Assembly (NCBI RefSeq): GCF_000507185.2
Contig: NZ_AYTM02000002.1
Location: 953,501-1,017,500, forward strand
Origin: Pseudomonas syringae KCTC 12500
GTDB taxonomy: Bacteria > Pseudomonadota > Gammaproteobacteria > Pseudomonadales > Pseudomonadaceae
Reading direction: 5' to 3'
DNA: 64,000 nucleotides
The notes under the pieces are model-generated. The model made no database searches. It saw only the letters and a program-made list of their open reading frames with translations, and was not told the origin of the DNA. Shown here in pieces: positions 55,799 through 64,000 of this stretch. Each line of letters opens with the position of its first letter. The first letter of the stretch is position 1. The translations under genes and the position numbers were made by a program.

Positions 55799-56701
55799 TT
55801 AGAGGTCGCCGTAGCCAAGGGAACGCAGTGCGCGCTCGTCATCGGACCAGCCACCTTTGACCTTGACCCACAGGTTGAGCATCACCTTGGAGTCGAACAG
55901 CAGTTCCATGTCACGACGCGCGTCACTGCCGATGCGCTTGATGCGATCGCCCTTGTCGCCAATGATGATCTTCTTCTGTCCGTCGCGCTCGACGAGGATC
56001 AGCGCATGGATATGCAGGGTGCGGCCCTGCTGCTTGAATTCTTCGATCTCGACGGTGATCTGATACGGAAGCTCGGCGCCCAACTGGCGCATGATCTTCT
56101 CGCGAACCAGTTCGGCAGCCAGAAAGCGGCTGCTGCGATCGGTGATCTGGTCTTCCGGGAAGAAGTGGTCGTTCTCGGGCAGGTGCGAGGCAATCAGGCT
56201 TTCCAGCGCTTCGAGGTTGTGGCCATGCTGCGCGGAGATCGGCACGATGGACGCATTCGGCAACTGGCCCTGCAGCCACTCCAGATGCGGCATCAGGTCG
56301 CTCTTGTCCTCGATGCGATCGGTCTTGTTGATCGCCAGGATGACCGGCCCCTGCACATACTGAACACGCTCCAGAACCATCTGGTCTTCGTCTGTCCAGC
56401 GGGTGCGATCGACGACGAAGATGACCACGTCGACGTCCTTCAGCGCCGCCGAAGCGGTCTTGTTCATGTAACGGTTGAGCGCTTTCTCGCCATTCTTGTG
56501 CATGCCGGGGGTATCGACATAGATCGCCTGCACGGCGCCCTCGGTCTTGATGCCCAGCATGTTGTGGCGCGTGGTCTGCGGCTTGCGCGAGGTGATCGCG
56601 AGCTTCTGACCGAGAATGTGGTTGAGCAGCGTGGACTTGCCTACGTTGGGACGGCCGACAATGGCAACATAGCCACAGCGTGTTGCGGTTGTATCATTCA
56701 T
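55799..56701 (-). CDS. era: GTPase Era
   Basis: A 300-residue GTPase for 16S rRNA maturation and 30S assembly. G1 is [11 protein letters not shown]3 is DTPG, G4 is NKTD, and a C-terminal KH domain contains the GxxG-like [13 protein letters not shown]. It overlaps the end of rnc by eight bases, consistent with a lepB-rnc-era-recO operon. Confidence 0.98.
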   Translation of the reverse strand: MNDTTATRCGYVAIVGRPNVGKSTLLNHILGQKLAITSRKPQTTRHNMLGIKTEGAVQAIYVDTPGMHKNGEKALNRYMNKTASAALKDVDVVIFVVDRTRWTDEDQMVLERVQYVQGPVILAINKTDRIEDKSDLMPHLEWLQGQLPNASIVPISAQHGHNLEALESLIASHLPENDHFFPEDQITDRSSRFLAAELVREKIMRQLGAELPYQITVEIEEFKQQGRTLHIHALILVERDGQKKIIIGDKGDRIKRIGSDARRDMELLFDSKVMLNLWVKVKGGWSDDERALRSLGYGDL

Positions 56702-57383
56702 GACCGTTCTCCACGCCCAGGGCGATGAGTGCTGCTGCGGCGGCTACCTGTTCGGCAATCCGGCGGCTGACACCCTGTCCTCGGCTTTTTTCATTCAATA
56801 GGTTGATCTCGCATTCGACGAAAAACGTCCGGCAATGCGGTTCGCCCTGGATATCCACCACCTCGTAACGCGGCAGTTCGCAGGCCCGCGACTGGAGAAA
56901 TTCCTGCAGTCGGGTCTTGGGGTCCTTGTTGGTGTCCACCAGCGTCAGGCTGTCAAACTCGGTTGTCAGCCAGGCCAGGACGCGCTCGCGCGCCGCCTCC
57001 ATGCCAGCATCCAGGTAAATCGCGCCGATCAGTGCCTCGAGCGCGTCGGCGAGAATCGACTCACGACGGAAACCACCGCTTTTCAACTCGCCCGAACCAA
57101 GGCGCAGATATTCGCCCAAGTCAAAACCACGGGCCAGCAACGCCAGAGTCTCGCCCTTCACCAGCCGCGCCCGCAAGCGGGACAACTGGCCTTCGCGAGC
57201 CTGGGGGAAACGCTCGAACAGCGCCTCGCCAGCCACGAAGTTGAGAATGGCATCACCGAGAAACTCCAGACGCTCATTGTTGCGACCGGCAAAACTGCGA
57301 TGGGTCAGGGCCAGGACCATCAGTTCCTGATCCTTGAAGGTGTAGCCGAGCTGACGCTCAAGGCGGCTCAAGGATACGCTCAC
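56694..57383 (-). CDS. rnc: Ribonuclease III
   Basis: A 229-residue double-strand-specific RNase. The signature [14 protein letters not shown] (residues 38-51) holds catalytic residues, with a second acidic site in [16 protein letters not shown]-terminal dsRNA-binding domain ([29 protein letters not shown]) is present. It is linked to era and to the DUF4845 gene by overlaps. Confidence 0.98.
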   Translation of the reverse strand: MSVSLSRLERQLGYTFKDQELMVLALTHRSFAGRNNERLEFLGDAILNFVAGEALFERFPQAREGQLSRLRARLVKGETLALLARGFDLGEYLRLGSGELKSGGFRRESILADALEALIGAIYLDAGMEAARERVLAWLTTEFDSLTLVDTNKDPKTRLQEFLQSRACELPRYEVVDIQGEPHCRTFFVECEINLLNEKSRGQGVSRRIAEQVAAAAALIALGVENGHE

Positions 57384-57757
57384 GGTTTACCCACACTGAA
57401 TTGCTTGTCGAACTTCAACACCAGATCGATGTTCTGGAACCACGGTTCACGCTGCTCATAGTTCAAATGAGCCTGGAACGCATTGTTCTCCACCGTCACT
57501 TTCAACGCCTTGTTCAAATCTATATCCCGAATGCTGTTGACCTGCATGTTCTTACCGACATAACCGTAAAAATCGTCGACCGTGGTGATGTCCAGGGTCT
57601 TGTTGGTGTCGACCGCTTCGATGATTTTCTTCATCGTCATGTAGTCGAGGTAGTGCGGGACCAGCTTGAAGGCCGTGCTCGTCGCAAACGCGACCAGCGC
57701 CAGCACTAACAGCCAGCCCACGAAAGAAAAGCCTTTTTGAGAAGTAGAGAACGTCAT
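57380..57757 (-). CDS. DUF4845 membrane protein
   Basis: A 125-residue protein with one N-terminal span ([22 protein letters not shown]) and a soluble outside domain ([37 protein letters not shown]). This fits DUF4845, a pilin-like family regularly found between lepB and rnc. Its function is unknown. ATG at 57757 is preferred over 57775. It overlaps rnc by four bases. Confidence 0.92.
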   Translation of the reverse strand: MTFSTSQKGFSFVGWLLVLALVAFATSTAFKLVPHYLDYMTMKKIIEAVDTNKTLDITTVDDFYGYVGKNMQVNSIRDIDLNKALKVTVENNAFQAHLNYEQREPWFQNIDLVLKFDKQFSVGKP

Positions 57758-57871
57758 GTTCGACTTCGACCTCAAGAGTGCAACGCCTCCTGACCGGGTC
57801 GACTCATGCTTCAGAGGCGTTTCCAGTCAGCCCAAATGACATACGGCGCTGCTCAGGCAGCGCCGCATCGA

Positions 57872-58726
57872 TTACTTGATCAGCCCTACGCGCGCAAAAT
57901 TGGGGAAGTGGCTCAGTTTCGGCTCGGGCCAGCTCATCCACACCGCGAACGCCTTGCCTACGATGTTCTTGTCCGGGACCATGCCCAGCTCGTCCTTGGG
58001 AATGTTGGGATCATCCCAGTAACGGCTGTCGTTGGAGTTGTCACGGTTGTCGCCCATCATGAAGTAGTGCGCGGCAGGCACTGTCCATTCACTGTCAGGC
58101 GGCGCGCGGTAGCGGCTCATTTCCTGACGGATCTGATGTTCGACTTCGCCCAGCTGCTCTTCATAGAGTTCCGCGCTGCCCAGTGTACCGGGCTCGGTGC
58201 CGATCAGCTTCTTGGCGACCAGCTCGCCATTGATGAACAGCCGCTTGTCGCTGGTGTAGCGGATACGATCACCCGGCAGACCGACGACGCGCTTGATGTA
58301 ATTGACGCTCGGGTCGCTCGGATAACGGAACACCATCACGTCGCCACGCTGCGGATCACCGATCTGAATCACCTTCTGGTCCAGTACCGGCAGGCGAATG
58401 CCGTACGCGAACTTGTTGACCAGAATGAAATCACCCACATCCAGTGTCGGCTTCATGGAGCCCGAAGGAATCTGGAACGGCTCGACCAGAAACGAACGAA
58501 GCACCAGCACGATGAACAACACCGGGAAGAACGATTTGCCGTACTCGACCAGCAAAGGCTCTTTGTTCAAGCGCTCCACGACAGCAATGTCAGGTTCGCC
58601 CACGCTGCCCTGATAGTTGGAAATGGCAGCCCGGCGACGAGGCGCCAGGATGACCAGATCAATCAGTGCAAGCACGCCACAGACGAAGACAGCGATGACC
58701 AACAACAGCGGGAAATTTAGTGACAT
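57872..58726 (-). CDS. lepB: Signal peptidase I
   Basis: A 284-residue leader peptidase with two N-terminal spans. The catalytic serine is in IPSGSMKPTL, the lysine in YIKRVVGLPGDRI, and box E is GDNRDNSNDSR. It removes signal peptides from exported proteins at the periplasmic face. It lies 9 bases after lepA. Confidence 0.98.
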   Translation of the reverse strand: MSLNFPLLLVIAVFVCGVLALIDLVILAPRRRAAISNYQGSVGEPDIAVVERLNKEPLLVEYGKSFFPVLFIVLVLRSFLVEPFQIPSGSMKPTLDVGDFILVNKFAYGIRLPVLDQKVIQIGDPQRGDVMVFRYPSDPSVNYIKRVVGLPGDRIRYTSDKRLFINGELVAKKLIGTEPGTLGSAELYEEQLGEVEHQIRQEMSRYRAPPDSEWTVPAAHYFMMGDNRDNSNDSRYWDDPNIPKDELGMVPDKNIVGKAFAVWMSWPEPKLSHFPNFARVGLIK

Positions 58727-58735
58727 AGGACCTGA

Positions 58736-60532
58736 CTATTCCAACCTGAGCACTGCAAGGAAGGCTTCCTGTGGAATTTCCACGTTGCCGACCTGCTTCA
58801 TGCGTTTCTTACCGGCCTTTTGCTTCTCCAGCAATTTACGCTTGCGGCTGACGTCGCCGCCGTAGCATTTGGCCAATACGTTCTTTCTAAGCGCCTTGAC
58901 GGTTGTCCGGGCCACAATCTGACCGCCGATAGCCGCCTGAATTGCCACGTCGAACATCTGTCGAGGGATCAGCTCTTTCATCTTCTCGGTCAACGCACGC
59001 CCTTTGTAGTGTGCATTGTCGCGATGAACGATCAGGGCCAGGGCGTCGACCTTCTCGGCGTTGATCAGAACGTCGAGCTTGACCAGATTGGCCGACTGGT
59101 AACGATCAAAATGATAATCCAGCGAAGCATAACCGCGGCTGACAGACTTGAGACGATCGAAGAAGTCGAGAACCACTTCGTTCATCGGCAAATCGTAGCT
59201 CACCTGAACCTGCGTGCCGAGGAACAGCATGTCGTGCTGTACGCCACGTTTTTCGATGCACAACGTAATGACGTTGCCCAGGTGCTCCTGCGGCACAAGA
59301 ATATTTGCGCGAACGATGGGCTCGCGCATGTCTTCAATGGCCGACAGGTCAGGCAGCTTGGAAGGGTTATCGACGTAAATCGTTTCGCCGGTCTTCAGCA
59401 ACAGCTCGAAGATTACGGTTGGCGCGGTGGTGATCAGGTCGAGATTGTACTCACGCTCCAGGCGTTCCTGGATGATCTCCATGTGCAGCATGCCGAGGAA
59501 GCCACAGCGGAAGCCGAAGCCCAGCGCGTCGGAGCTCTCGGGCAGGTATTGCAGTGAAGAGTCGTTAAGCGTCAGCTTTTGCAGCGCTTCACGGAAGTCT
59601 TCGAAGTCGTCCGAGCTGACCGGGAACAGGCCTGCGTAGACTTGTGGCTGAATACGCTTGAAGCCGGGCAGTACGTCGACGTCGGGAGTGGTGCTCAGGG
59701 TCAGGGTGTCACCGACCGGCGCACCGTGAATGTCCTTGATGCCGGCGATGATGAAGCCTACTTCGCCCGCTTTCAGATCGACGGTCGCCGAGTGCTTGGG
59801 GTTGAACACGCCCACGCTGTCGACCAGATGCAGCTTGCCGGTCGACTTGACGAGAATCTTGTCGCCCTTCTTGACGCGGCCGTGGCGCACACGCACCAGA
59901 GACACGACGCCCAGGTAGTTGTCGAACCAGGAGTCGATGATCAACGCCTGCAGCGGATCTTCGATATTGCCGGTCGGTGCAGGAATGGTTGCGACCAAGC
60001 GCTCGAGGACCTCGTCAACGCCCATGCCGCTCTTGGCGCTGCACGCCACGGCATCGGTGGCGTCGATACCGATGATCTTCTCGATCTCTTCCTTGACGCG
60101 GTCCGGATCGGCCTGTGGCAAGTCCATCTTGTTCAGTACCGGCATGACCTCAAGGCCCTGCTCGATGGCGGTGTAGCAGTTGGCGACCGATTGCGCCTCG
60201 ACGCCCTGCCCTGCATCGACCACCAGCAACGCACCTTCGCACGCGGCCAGAGAACGGCTGACTTCGTAGGTGAAGTCGACGTGCCCCGGGGTGTCAATGA
60301 AGTTCAGCTGGTAGGTGATACCGTCTTTGGCCTTGTAATACAGGGTAACGCTATGGGCCTTGATGGTGATCCCGCGCTCGCGCTCAAGATCCATGGAGTC
60401 GAGCACCTGCGCTTCCATTTCGCGCTCGGTCAGGCCGCCGCACATTTGAATGAAGCGGTCGGCCAGCGTCGACTTGCCATGGTCAATGTGGGCGATGATG
60501 GAGAAATTGCGGATATGACTCAAATCACTCAC
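58736..60532 (-). CDS. lepA: Elongation factor 4 (LepA)
   Basis: A 598-residue translational GTPase. G1 is [10 protein letters not shown], the switch II is DTPGHVDF, G4 is NKMDLP, and the EF4-specific C-terminal domain ends [20 protein letters not shown]. It acts on stalled or initiating ribosomes. It is the first gene of the lepA-lepB-DUF4845-rnc-era-recO-pdxJ set. Confidence 0.98.
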   Translation of the reverse strand: MSDLSHIRNFSIIAHIDHGKSTLADRFIQMCGGLTEREMEAQVLDSMDLERERGITIKAHSVTLYYKAKDGITYQLNFIDTPGHVDFTYEVSRSLAACEGALLVVDAGQGVEAQSVANCYTAIEQGLEVMPVLNKMDLPQADPDRVKEEIEKIIGIDATDAVACSAKSGMGVDEVLERLVATIPAPTGNIEDPLQALIIDSWFDNYLGVVSLVRVRHGRVKKGDKILVKSTGKLHLVDSVGVFNPKHSATVDLKAGEVGFIIAGIKDIHGAPVGDTLTLSTTPDVDVLPGFKRIQPQVYAGLFPVSSDDFEDFREALQKLTLNDSSLQYLPESSDALGFGFRCGFLGMLHMEIIQERLEREYNLDLITTAPTVIFELLLKTGETIYVDNPSKLPDLSAIEDMREPIVRANILVPQEHLGNVITLCIEKRGVQHDMLFLGTQVQVSYDLPMNEVVLDFFDRLKSVSRGYASLDYHFDRYQSANLVKLDVLINAEKVDALALIVHRDNAHYKGRALTEKMKELIPRQMFDVAIQAAIGGQIVARTTVKALRKNVLAKCYGGDVSRKRKLLEKQKAGKKRMKQVGNVEIPQEAFLAVLRLE

Positions 60533-60659
60533 GGATCAACACTCAAAAAGGTTGCAGGCAGATTGCCCGCCGAAAAATAGCCGGGAATTGTACCTGAACT
60601 AAGCAAGAGGCGTCACGCTTACAGGCACCCGGATCGGCGCACGGTAAACAAACGGGCAC

Positions 60660-60686
60660 AAAAAAGGGTGGCCATGGCCACCCTTT
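60660..60686 (-). terminator. Rho-independent terminator of mucD
   Basis: The 18-bp perfect palindrome GGGTGGCCATGGCCACCC (60666-60683) is flanked on its left by six As, giving a run of six Us on the minus-strand transcript. It lies 18 bases after the mucD stop and separates it from lepA. Confidence 0.92.
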
Positions 60687-60703
60687 CCGCTTAAACCGAC
60701 CGG

Positions 60704-62149
60704 TTACTCGGACAGTTTGAAGGTGATGAACGTCGCACGACCCTGACGCAGAACACGCATCGAGACAGAGCGATCCTTGGGCAGGCTTTTCGCCACCTCG
60801 GTGAACTGCTTGCTGGACGTGATCGCCTGATTGTTCAGGTGAGTGATCACATCACCCGCCTGCAGGCCGATCAGCGAAGCCGGGCCGCCTGTGACTTCCT
60901 TGATGGCAACGCCACCTTTGAGGTCCAGGGACTTCTTCTGCTCCGCGGTCAGCTCGATCACCGATACACCCAGACGATTACTGCTGCGCTCGGCTCCCGT
61001 ACCGCCAACATCGCCCATCTCCTGACCTTCATCAGGCAGTGCGCCGACGGTGACCGTCAGCTTCTGACGCTTGCCGTCGCGAATCACTTCAAGTTCGGCC
61101 TTGCTGCCGTCCTTGAGGTTGCCGATCAGGTGCGGCAGGTCAGCCGACATGACGATTGGCTGGCCGTTGGCGCTCAGAATCACGTCACCCACCTGCACAC
61201 CGCCCTTGGCAGCCGGGCCATCTTCAAGCACCTGCGCAACCAGCGCGCCGGCAGGCTTGTCCAGACCAAACGACTCGGCGAGGTCCTTGTTCACTTCCTG
61301 GATGACTACACCCAGCCAGCCGCGGCTGACTTTGCCATTGGCCTTGAGCTGGTTCGCGACATCCATGGCGACGTCGATCGGAATCGCGAACGACAGCCCC
61401 ATGAAACCACCGGAGCGGGTGAAGATCTGCGAGTTGATCCCGACGACTTCGCCAGCCATGTTGAACAGCGGGCCACCGGAGTTACCCGGGTTGATGGCCA
61501 CGTCGGTCTGAATGAACGGCACATAGGTATCGTTAGGCAGACTGCGCCCCTTGGCACTGACGATACCCTTGGTCACGGAGTGATCGAAGCCGAACGGCGA
61601 GCCGATCGCCAGAACCCATTCGCCGACCTTGAGCGTATTGGAATTGCCCAGTTTGGCGGTCGGCAGGTCCTTGCCCTCAATTTTCAGCACGGCAACGTCG
61701 GTACGCGGATCGGTACCGACCAGCTTGGCCTTCAACTCGCTGCGATCGGACAGGCGTACGAGAATCTCGTCAGCACCATCGATTACGTGATTGTTGGTCA
61801 GAACGTAGCCGTCAGGGGAGATGATGAAGCCCGACCCAAGGGACTGAGCCTCACGCTGGCGATCACCCTTGCCTGCACCCGAGCCTGGCGGACGCGAACC
61901 CGGCGGCATGCTGCGCTCTAAAAACTCGCGAAGCATCGGCGGCAGCCCTTCCAGATCAGGCATCTGCTGATTGGCGACGGCACGGTCCGGCAATTTCTGA
62001 CGCGTACTGATATTCACCACTGCGGGCGATGCCTGCTCGACCAGTCCGGTGAAGTCCGGCAGGTTTTCGGCCTGAGCCGTAGCCACCTGACCGAGCATCA
62101 GCACAGCGGCAATCAATGAAAAGTAGGATTTCATGCGTGGTATCGACAT
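60704..62149 (-). CDS. mucD: Periplasmic serine protease MucD (DegP family)
   Basis: A 481-residue HtrA protease with a signal peptide (MKSYFSLIAAVLMLGQVATAQA). The triad is His in NNHVIDGADE, Asp in RTDVAVLKI and Ser in NPGNSGGPLF, followed by two PDZ domains. It degrades misfolded envelope proteins and dampens AlgU-dependent alginate synthesis. ATG at 62149 gives MSIPRMKSYF; the internal ATG of MKSY at 62134 is an alternative. It lies 284 bases after mucB with no mucC between. Confidence 0.96.
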   Translation of the reverse strand: MSIPRMKSYFSLIAAVLMLGQVATAQAENLPDFTGLVEQASPAVVNISTRQKLPDRAVANQQMPDLEGLPPMLREFLERSMPPGSRPPGSGAGKGDRQREAQSLGSGFIISPDGYVLTNNHVIDGADEILVRLSDRSELKAKLVGTDPRTDVAVLKIEGKDLPTAKLGNSNTLKVGEWVLAIGSPFGFDHSVTKGIVSAKGRSLPNDTYVPFIQTDVAINPGNSGGPLFNMAGEVVGINSQIFTRSGGFMGLSFAIPIDVAMDVANQLKANGKVSRGWLGVVIQEVNKDLAESFGLDKPAGALVAQVLEDGPAAKGGVQVGDVILSANGQPIVMSADLPHLIGNLKDGSKAELEVIRDGKRQKLTVTVGALPDEGQEMGDVGGTGAERSSNRLGVSVIELTAEQKKSLDLKGGVAIKEVTGGPASLIGLQAGDVITHLNNQAITSSKQFTEVAKSLPKDRSVSMRVLRQGRATFITFKLSE

Positions 62150-62433
62150 ATGGCTCCCGTTTGTAACGAGGAAAAAATTAAGCAGTCCGAAGCAACCGAC
62201 TCAAAGACCTCAAGCAGCGATGCTCATCTCTGGATCAGCCACATGACCTCTGGAAACGACAAAAGGCCAGAGCTGCGAGGCTGTGACCTATAGAAAAAAA
62301 ACAGAGTTTTTGCAATCTGCAAACCTCACCAAACATTTCAGCGCCTTTGCTCAAGCCAGGTTGAGTGCGGCCTGGCGGCTTCTGTAACCCAGGATGAAAA
62401 TTTTTACATCCCGGGAGCCGTGACTCCAAATGT
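62150..62433 (-). other. mucB-mucD intergenic gap
   Basis: In P. aeruginosa the mucC gene stands here. The 284 bases cannot hold a 150-residue MucC, and a 64-codon frame shows no likeness to it. A stem CCCAGGATG (62388-62396) with CATCCCGGG (62407-62415), one mismatch, lies just after the mucB stop and may be a processing or weak termination site; a promoter for mucD could follow it. Confidence 0.55.
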
Positions 62434-63393
62434 TTATTTATTGGCTGAAGATTCGTCGTTACGCATCGACAATGCTATGCGCTCTGCAGTGCCCATCGGA
62501 ACTTCTCCGACGACCGTCACCATCATGTCGCCCTGCGGCGTTGTCAGACGGCGGGATACGGCCACTGTCGGGCCTAGCTGAGTGCGAATATCCGAAGACG
62601 CGCCACCTTTAACCGTTTCGATGAACACCGAAAAACGCGCCAGACCGTCGCTGTACATGAGATGTGTCACCGGCGACTGCGTAGCGGGGTCTTTGCGTAC
62701 ACCGCTGCTGCTGACGTCAAAACCCGGCGGCAGCCAGTCAGAATGCCAGGCCACAGGGCTTATGGAAGCCTCAGGCTTGGACTTCACTACAGAAACAGGC
62801 TTGCAGTCAGCACTGGTCTTGAGCACCTGCTCGGACAGCACGCTAGCGGTATCGAGATCGGTAAACTGAAAACGCTCGAGCAACTGCCCCTTCTCACTCA
62901 ACAGAAGCGACTTGAGCACAAGACCGGTTTCGTTATCCAGGTGCAGTTCGAGGCCGTATCGATGCTGGTCCTTGGGGGACAGCGCAACGATAGTCGCCTG
63001 ACGACCGGCCACCCTGGATTTGCCGGCAATTTTCATGTCATACCAGGCGGACAGTCTTTTGACATCGAATGCGTGGGCAGAAGAGTCGGCCGGATTGGCT
63101 ACACCCGCTTCGAGCGTGCCGCTGACGCACTGAGTAAGCCCGTCAACACGCAATACTTCCTGAGCAGAACCATCAAGCTGTAGCAAGCGCTCCTGAATAT
63201 GGCCGTCCGCTATGCGGTGCCAGATCCGGTGGGTAGAAAAACTACCGTTGCGCTCGTATACGAAGGTGCCTTGATAGCTTTGCTGCTGATCAACCTTGGC
63301 AAGACGATTTATTGCGTCTTGCGCATCATCAGCCTGTACCGGGAGGGCAAGCCATCCACCAAGCAGTAGTGGCAGTAGAGGGACGGCTCGCAT
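62434..63393 (-). CDS. mucB: Sigma factor AlgU regulatory protein MucB
   Basis: A 319-residue periplasmic RseB homologue with a signal peptide (MRAVPLLPLLLGGWLALPVQA). Segments INRLAKVDQQQSYQGTFVYERNGSF and HLMYSDGLARFSVFIE match the lipoprotein-carrier-like and C-terminal domains of MucB. It binds the periplasmic part of MucA and protects it from AlgW cleavage until envelope stress. It follows mucA by 8 bases. Confidence 0.97.
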   Translation of the reverse strand: MRAVPLLPLLLGGWLALPVQADDAQDAINRLAKVDQQQSYQGTFVYERNGSFSTHRIWHRIADGHIQERLLQLDGSAQEVLRVDGLTQCVSGTLEAGVANPADSSAHAFDVKRLSAWYDMKIAGKSRVAGRQATIVALSPKDQHRYGLELHLDNETGLVLKSLLLSEKGQLLERFQFTDLDTASVLSEQVLKTSADCKPVSVVKSKPEASISPVAWHSDWLPPGFDVSSSGVRKDPATQSPVTHLMYSDGLARFSVFIETVKGGASSDIRTQLGPTVAVSRRLTTPQGDMMVTVVGEVPMGTAERIALSMRNDESSANK

Positions 63394-63401
63394 GATCCTC
63401 C

Positions 63402-63992
63402 TTAACGGTTTTCCAGACTCGCAGCACGTGCGTATGGCAACGCGCTTTCAGTGCCTTTCAACGCTGCTTCCTGGGCGTGCTGACGCAGATAGCCCGGCAG
63501 ACGCTGGTCACCTTGACCACCGCCCTGCAGTACACCGTTGGCCATAGGACCAGGTGCTTGCTCGGCGCTTTCAGTGTAGCCAGCCAGTACGGCAGGGCCT
63601 TTCACTTGCGGAACAGTCAGATTGGCAGGCTGTTGAGTCTGCTGTGCCAACTGTGCACCGGCAATGTCGTCTTGGTTATACAGGCGGACACCAGCCAGAA
63701 CGGCTACGGTAACCGACGCTGCAACGGCCAGACGACCCAGCGTACGCCAAGGACCGCGAGCTGCCTTGAGCGGGCTGACTTCATCGGCGATCGCGGCAGA
63801 TACAGCAGCCGAAATATCCAGATGAGGGACCAGCAACTCTTTGTGCATTGCTGCACGAGCAACTTGGTAACGCGACCAGGTGGCGCGGGTATCGGCATCG
63901 TCAAAGGCATTCAATACCCGACGTAATTCCAGTTCGTCCGCTTCATTATCAAGTACCGCGGACAGCGATTCCTGCAGGGCTTCACGACTCAT
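63402..63992 (-). CDS. mucA: Anti-sigma factor MucA
   Basis: A 196-residue RseA homologue. The cytoplasmic part (MSREALQESLSAVLDNEADELELRRVLNA) binds AlgU, one span (LAVAASVTVAVLAGVRLY) crosses the membrane, and the periplasmic tail binds MucB. The frame is complete, so no mucA-type alginate-overproducing truncation is present. The algU gene should lie just beyond the right edge. Confidence 0.97.
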   Translation of the reverse strand: MSREALQESLSAVLDNEADELELRRVLNAFDDADTRATWSRYQVARAAMHKELLVPHLDISAAVSAAIADEVSPLKAARGPWRTLGRLAVAASVTVAVLAGVRLYNQDDIAGAQLAQQTQQPANLTVPQVKGPAVLAGYTESAEQAPGPMANGVLQGGGQGDQRLPGYLRQHAQEAALKGTESALPYARAASLENR

Positions 63993-64000
63993 GGCGGGTT

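Noticed and set aside
62235..62429. 64-codon frame between mucB and mucD, possible mucC remnant
   Set aside because: Contains no hydrophobic spans or cysteine pattern of MucC/RseC.

Overview
The window is a 64 kb chromosomal segment of a fluorescent pseudomonad, almost certainly of the Pseudomonas syringae complex. This is inferred from gene content and order: glpFKRD, an AauRS-controlled acidic amino acid transporter, the lepA-lepB-rnc-era-recO-pdxJ block, mucA-mucB-mucD without mucC, pseudomonad REP elements and high GC. I saw no rRNA, tRNA, CRISPR array, insertion sequence or prophage gene.

Layout. 1-4.2 kb: the start of a molybdopterin oxidoreductase that runs off the left edge, a small unknown gene, argF overlapping an orphan ABC ATPase, and a Cys-tRNA(Pro) deacylase. 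4.4-9.9 kb: glycerol catabolism (glpF, glpK, glpR, glpD) with palindromic operators. 10-16.8 kb: gltIJKL-type glutamate/aspartate transporter with its AauS/AauR two-component system, two AauR-like sites and a sigma-54 promoter; gltJ carries a G7 tract that removes its normal stop. 16.9-24.1 kb: FrnE-like oxidoreductase, a hydrolase, a truncated metE next to metR, a NUDIX gene and ddl, the alternative L31 gene rpmE2 with a Zur-like operator, and an OpgC-family membrane protein.

24.1-26.8 kb is the most unusual stretch: an AT-rich islet with two diverged paralogues of an unrecognised family flanking a secreted two-domain beta-rich protein. A shared GGA-N5-TCCTAC motif lies in front of both paralogues. 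26.9-35.3 kb: a class A penicillin-binding-protein-like enzyme, a YqjI/YqjH-like metal-responsive regulator and ferric reductase, a Pr6Pr membrane protein, a VF530-type protein and the PQQ glucose dehydrogenase gcd.

35.5-44.7 kb: a nine-gene leftward catabolic cluster (amidase, imidase/PuuE-like deacetylase, MFS transporter, two SDRs, a small MCGLCG protein, a CobW GTPase and a solute-binding protein without signal peptide). It is divergent from a GntR-type regulator with two winged-helix domains, and each promoter carries a near-palindrome. 44.9-49.3 kb: a four-gene operon joining an exported cupredoxin-like protein, a membrane EAL phosphodiesterase with a degenerate GGDEF domain, a DUF3034 protein and a lipoprotein truncated haemoglobin. 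49.4-54.2 kb: a second-type lon gene behind a sigma-32-like promoter, a chagasin-type inhibitor lipoprotein, and cmoA-cmoB. 54.3-64 kb: housekeeping operon lepA to pdxJ and the sigma-E-type regulators mucA, mucB and mucD.

Intergenic spaces hold several short repeats: paired inverted copies of an element with core GTTCTGGACGCTCTGCGTCC, a 135 bp nested palindrome, and REP/REPIN sequences.
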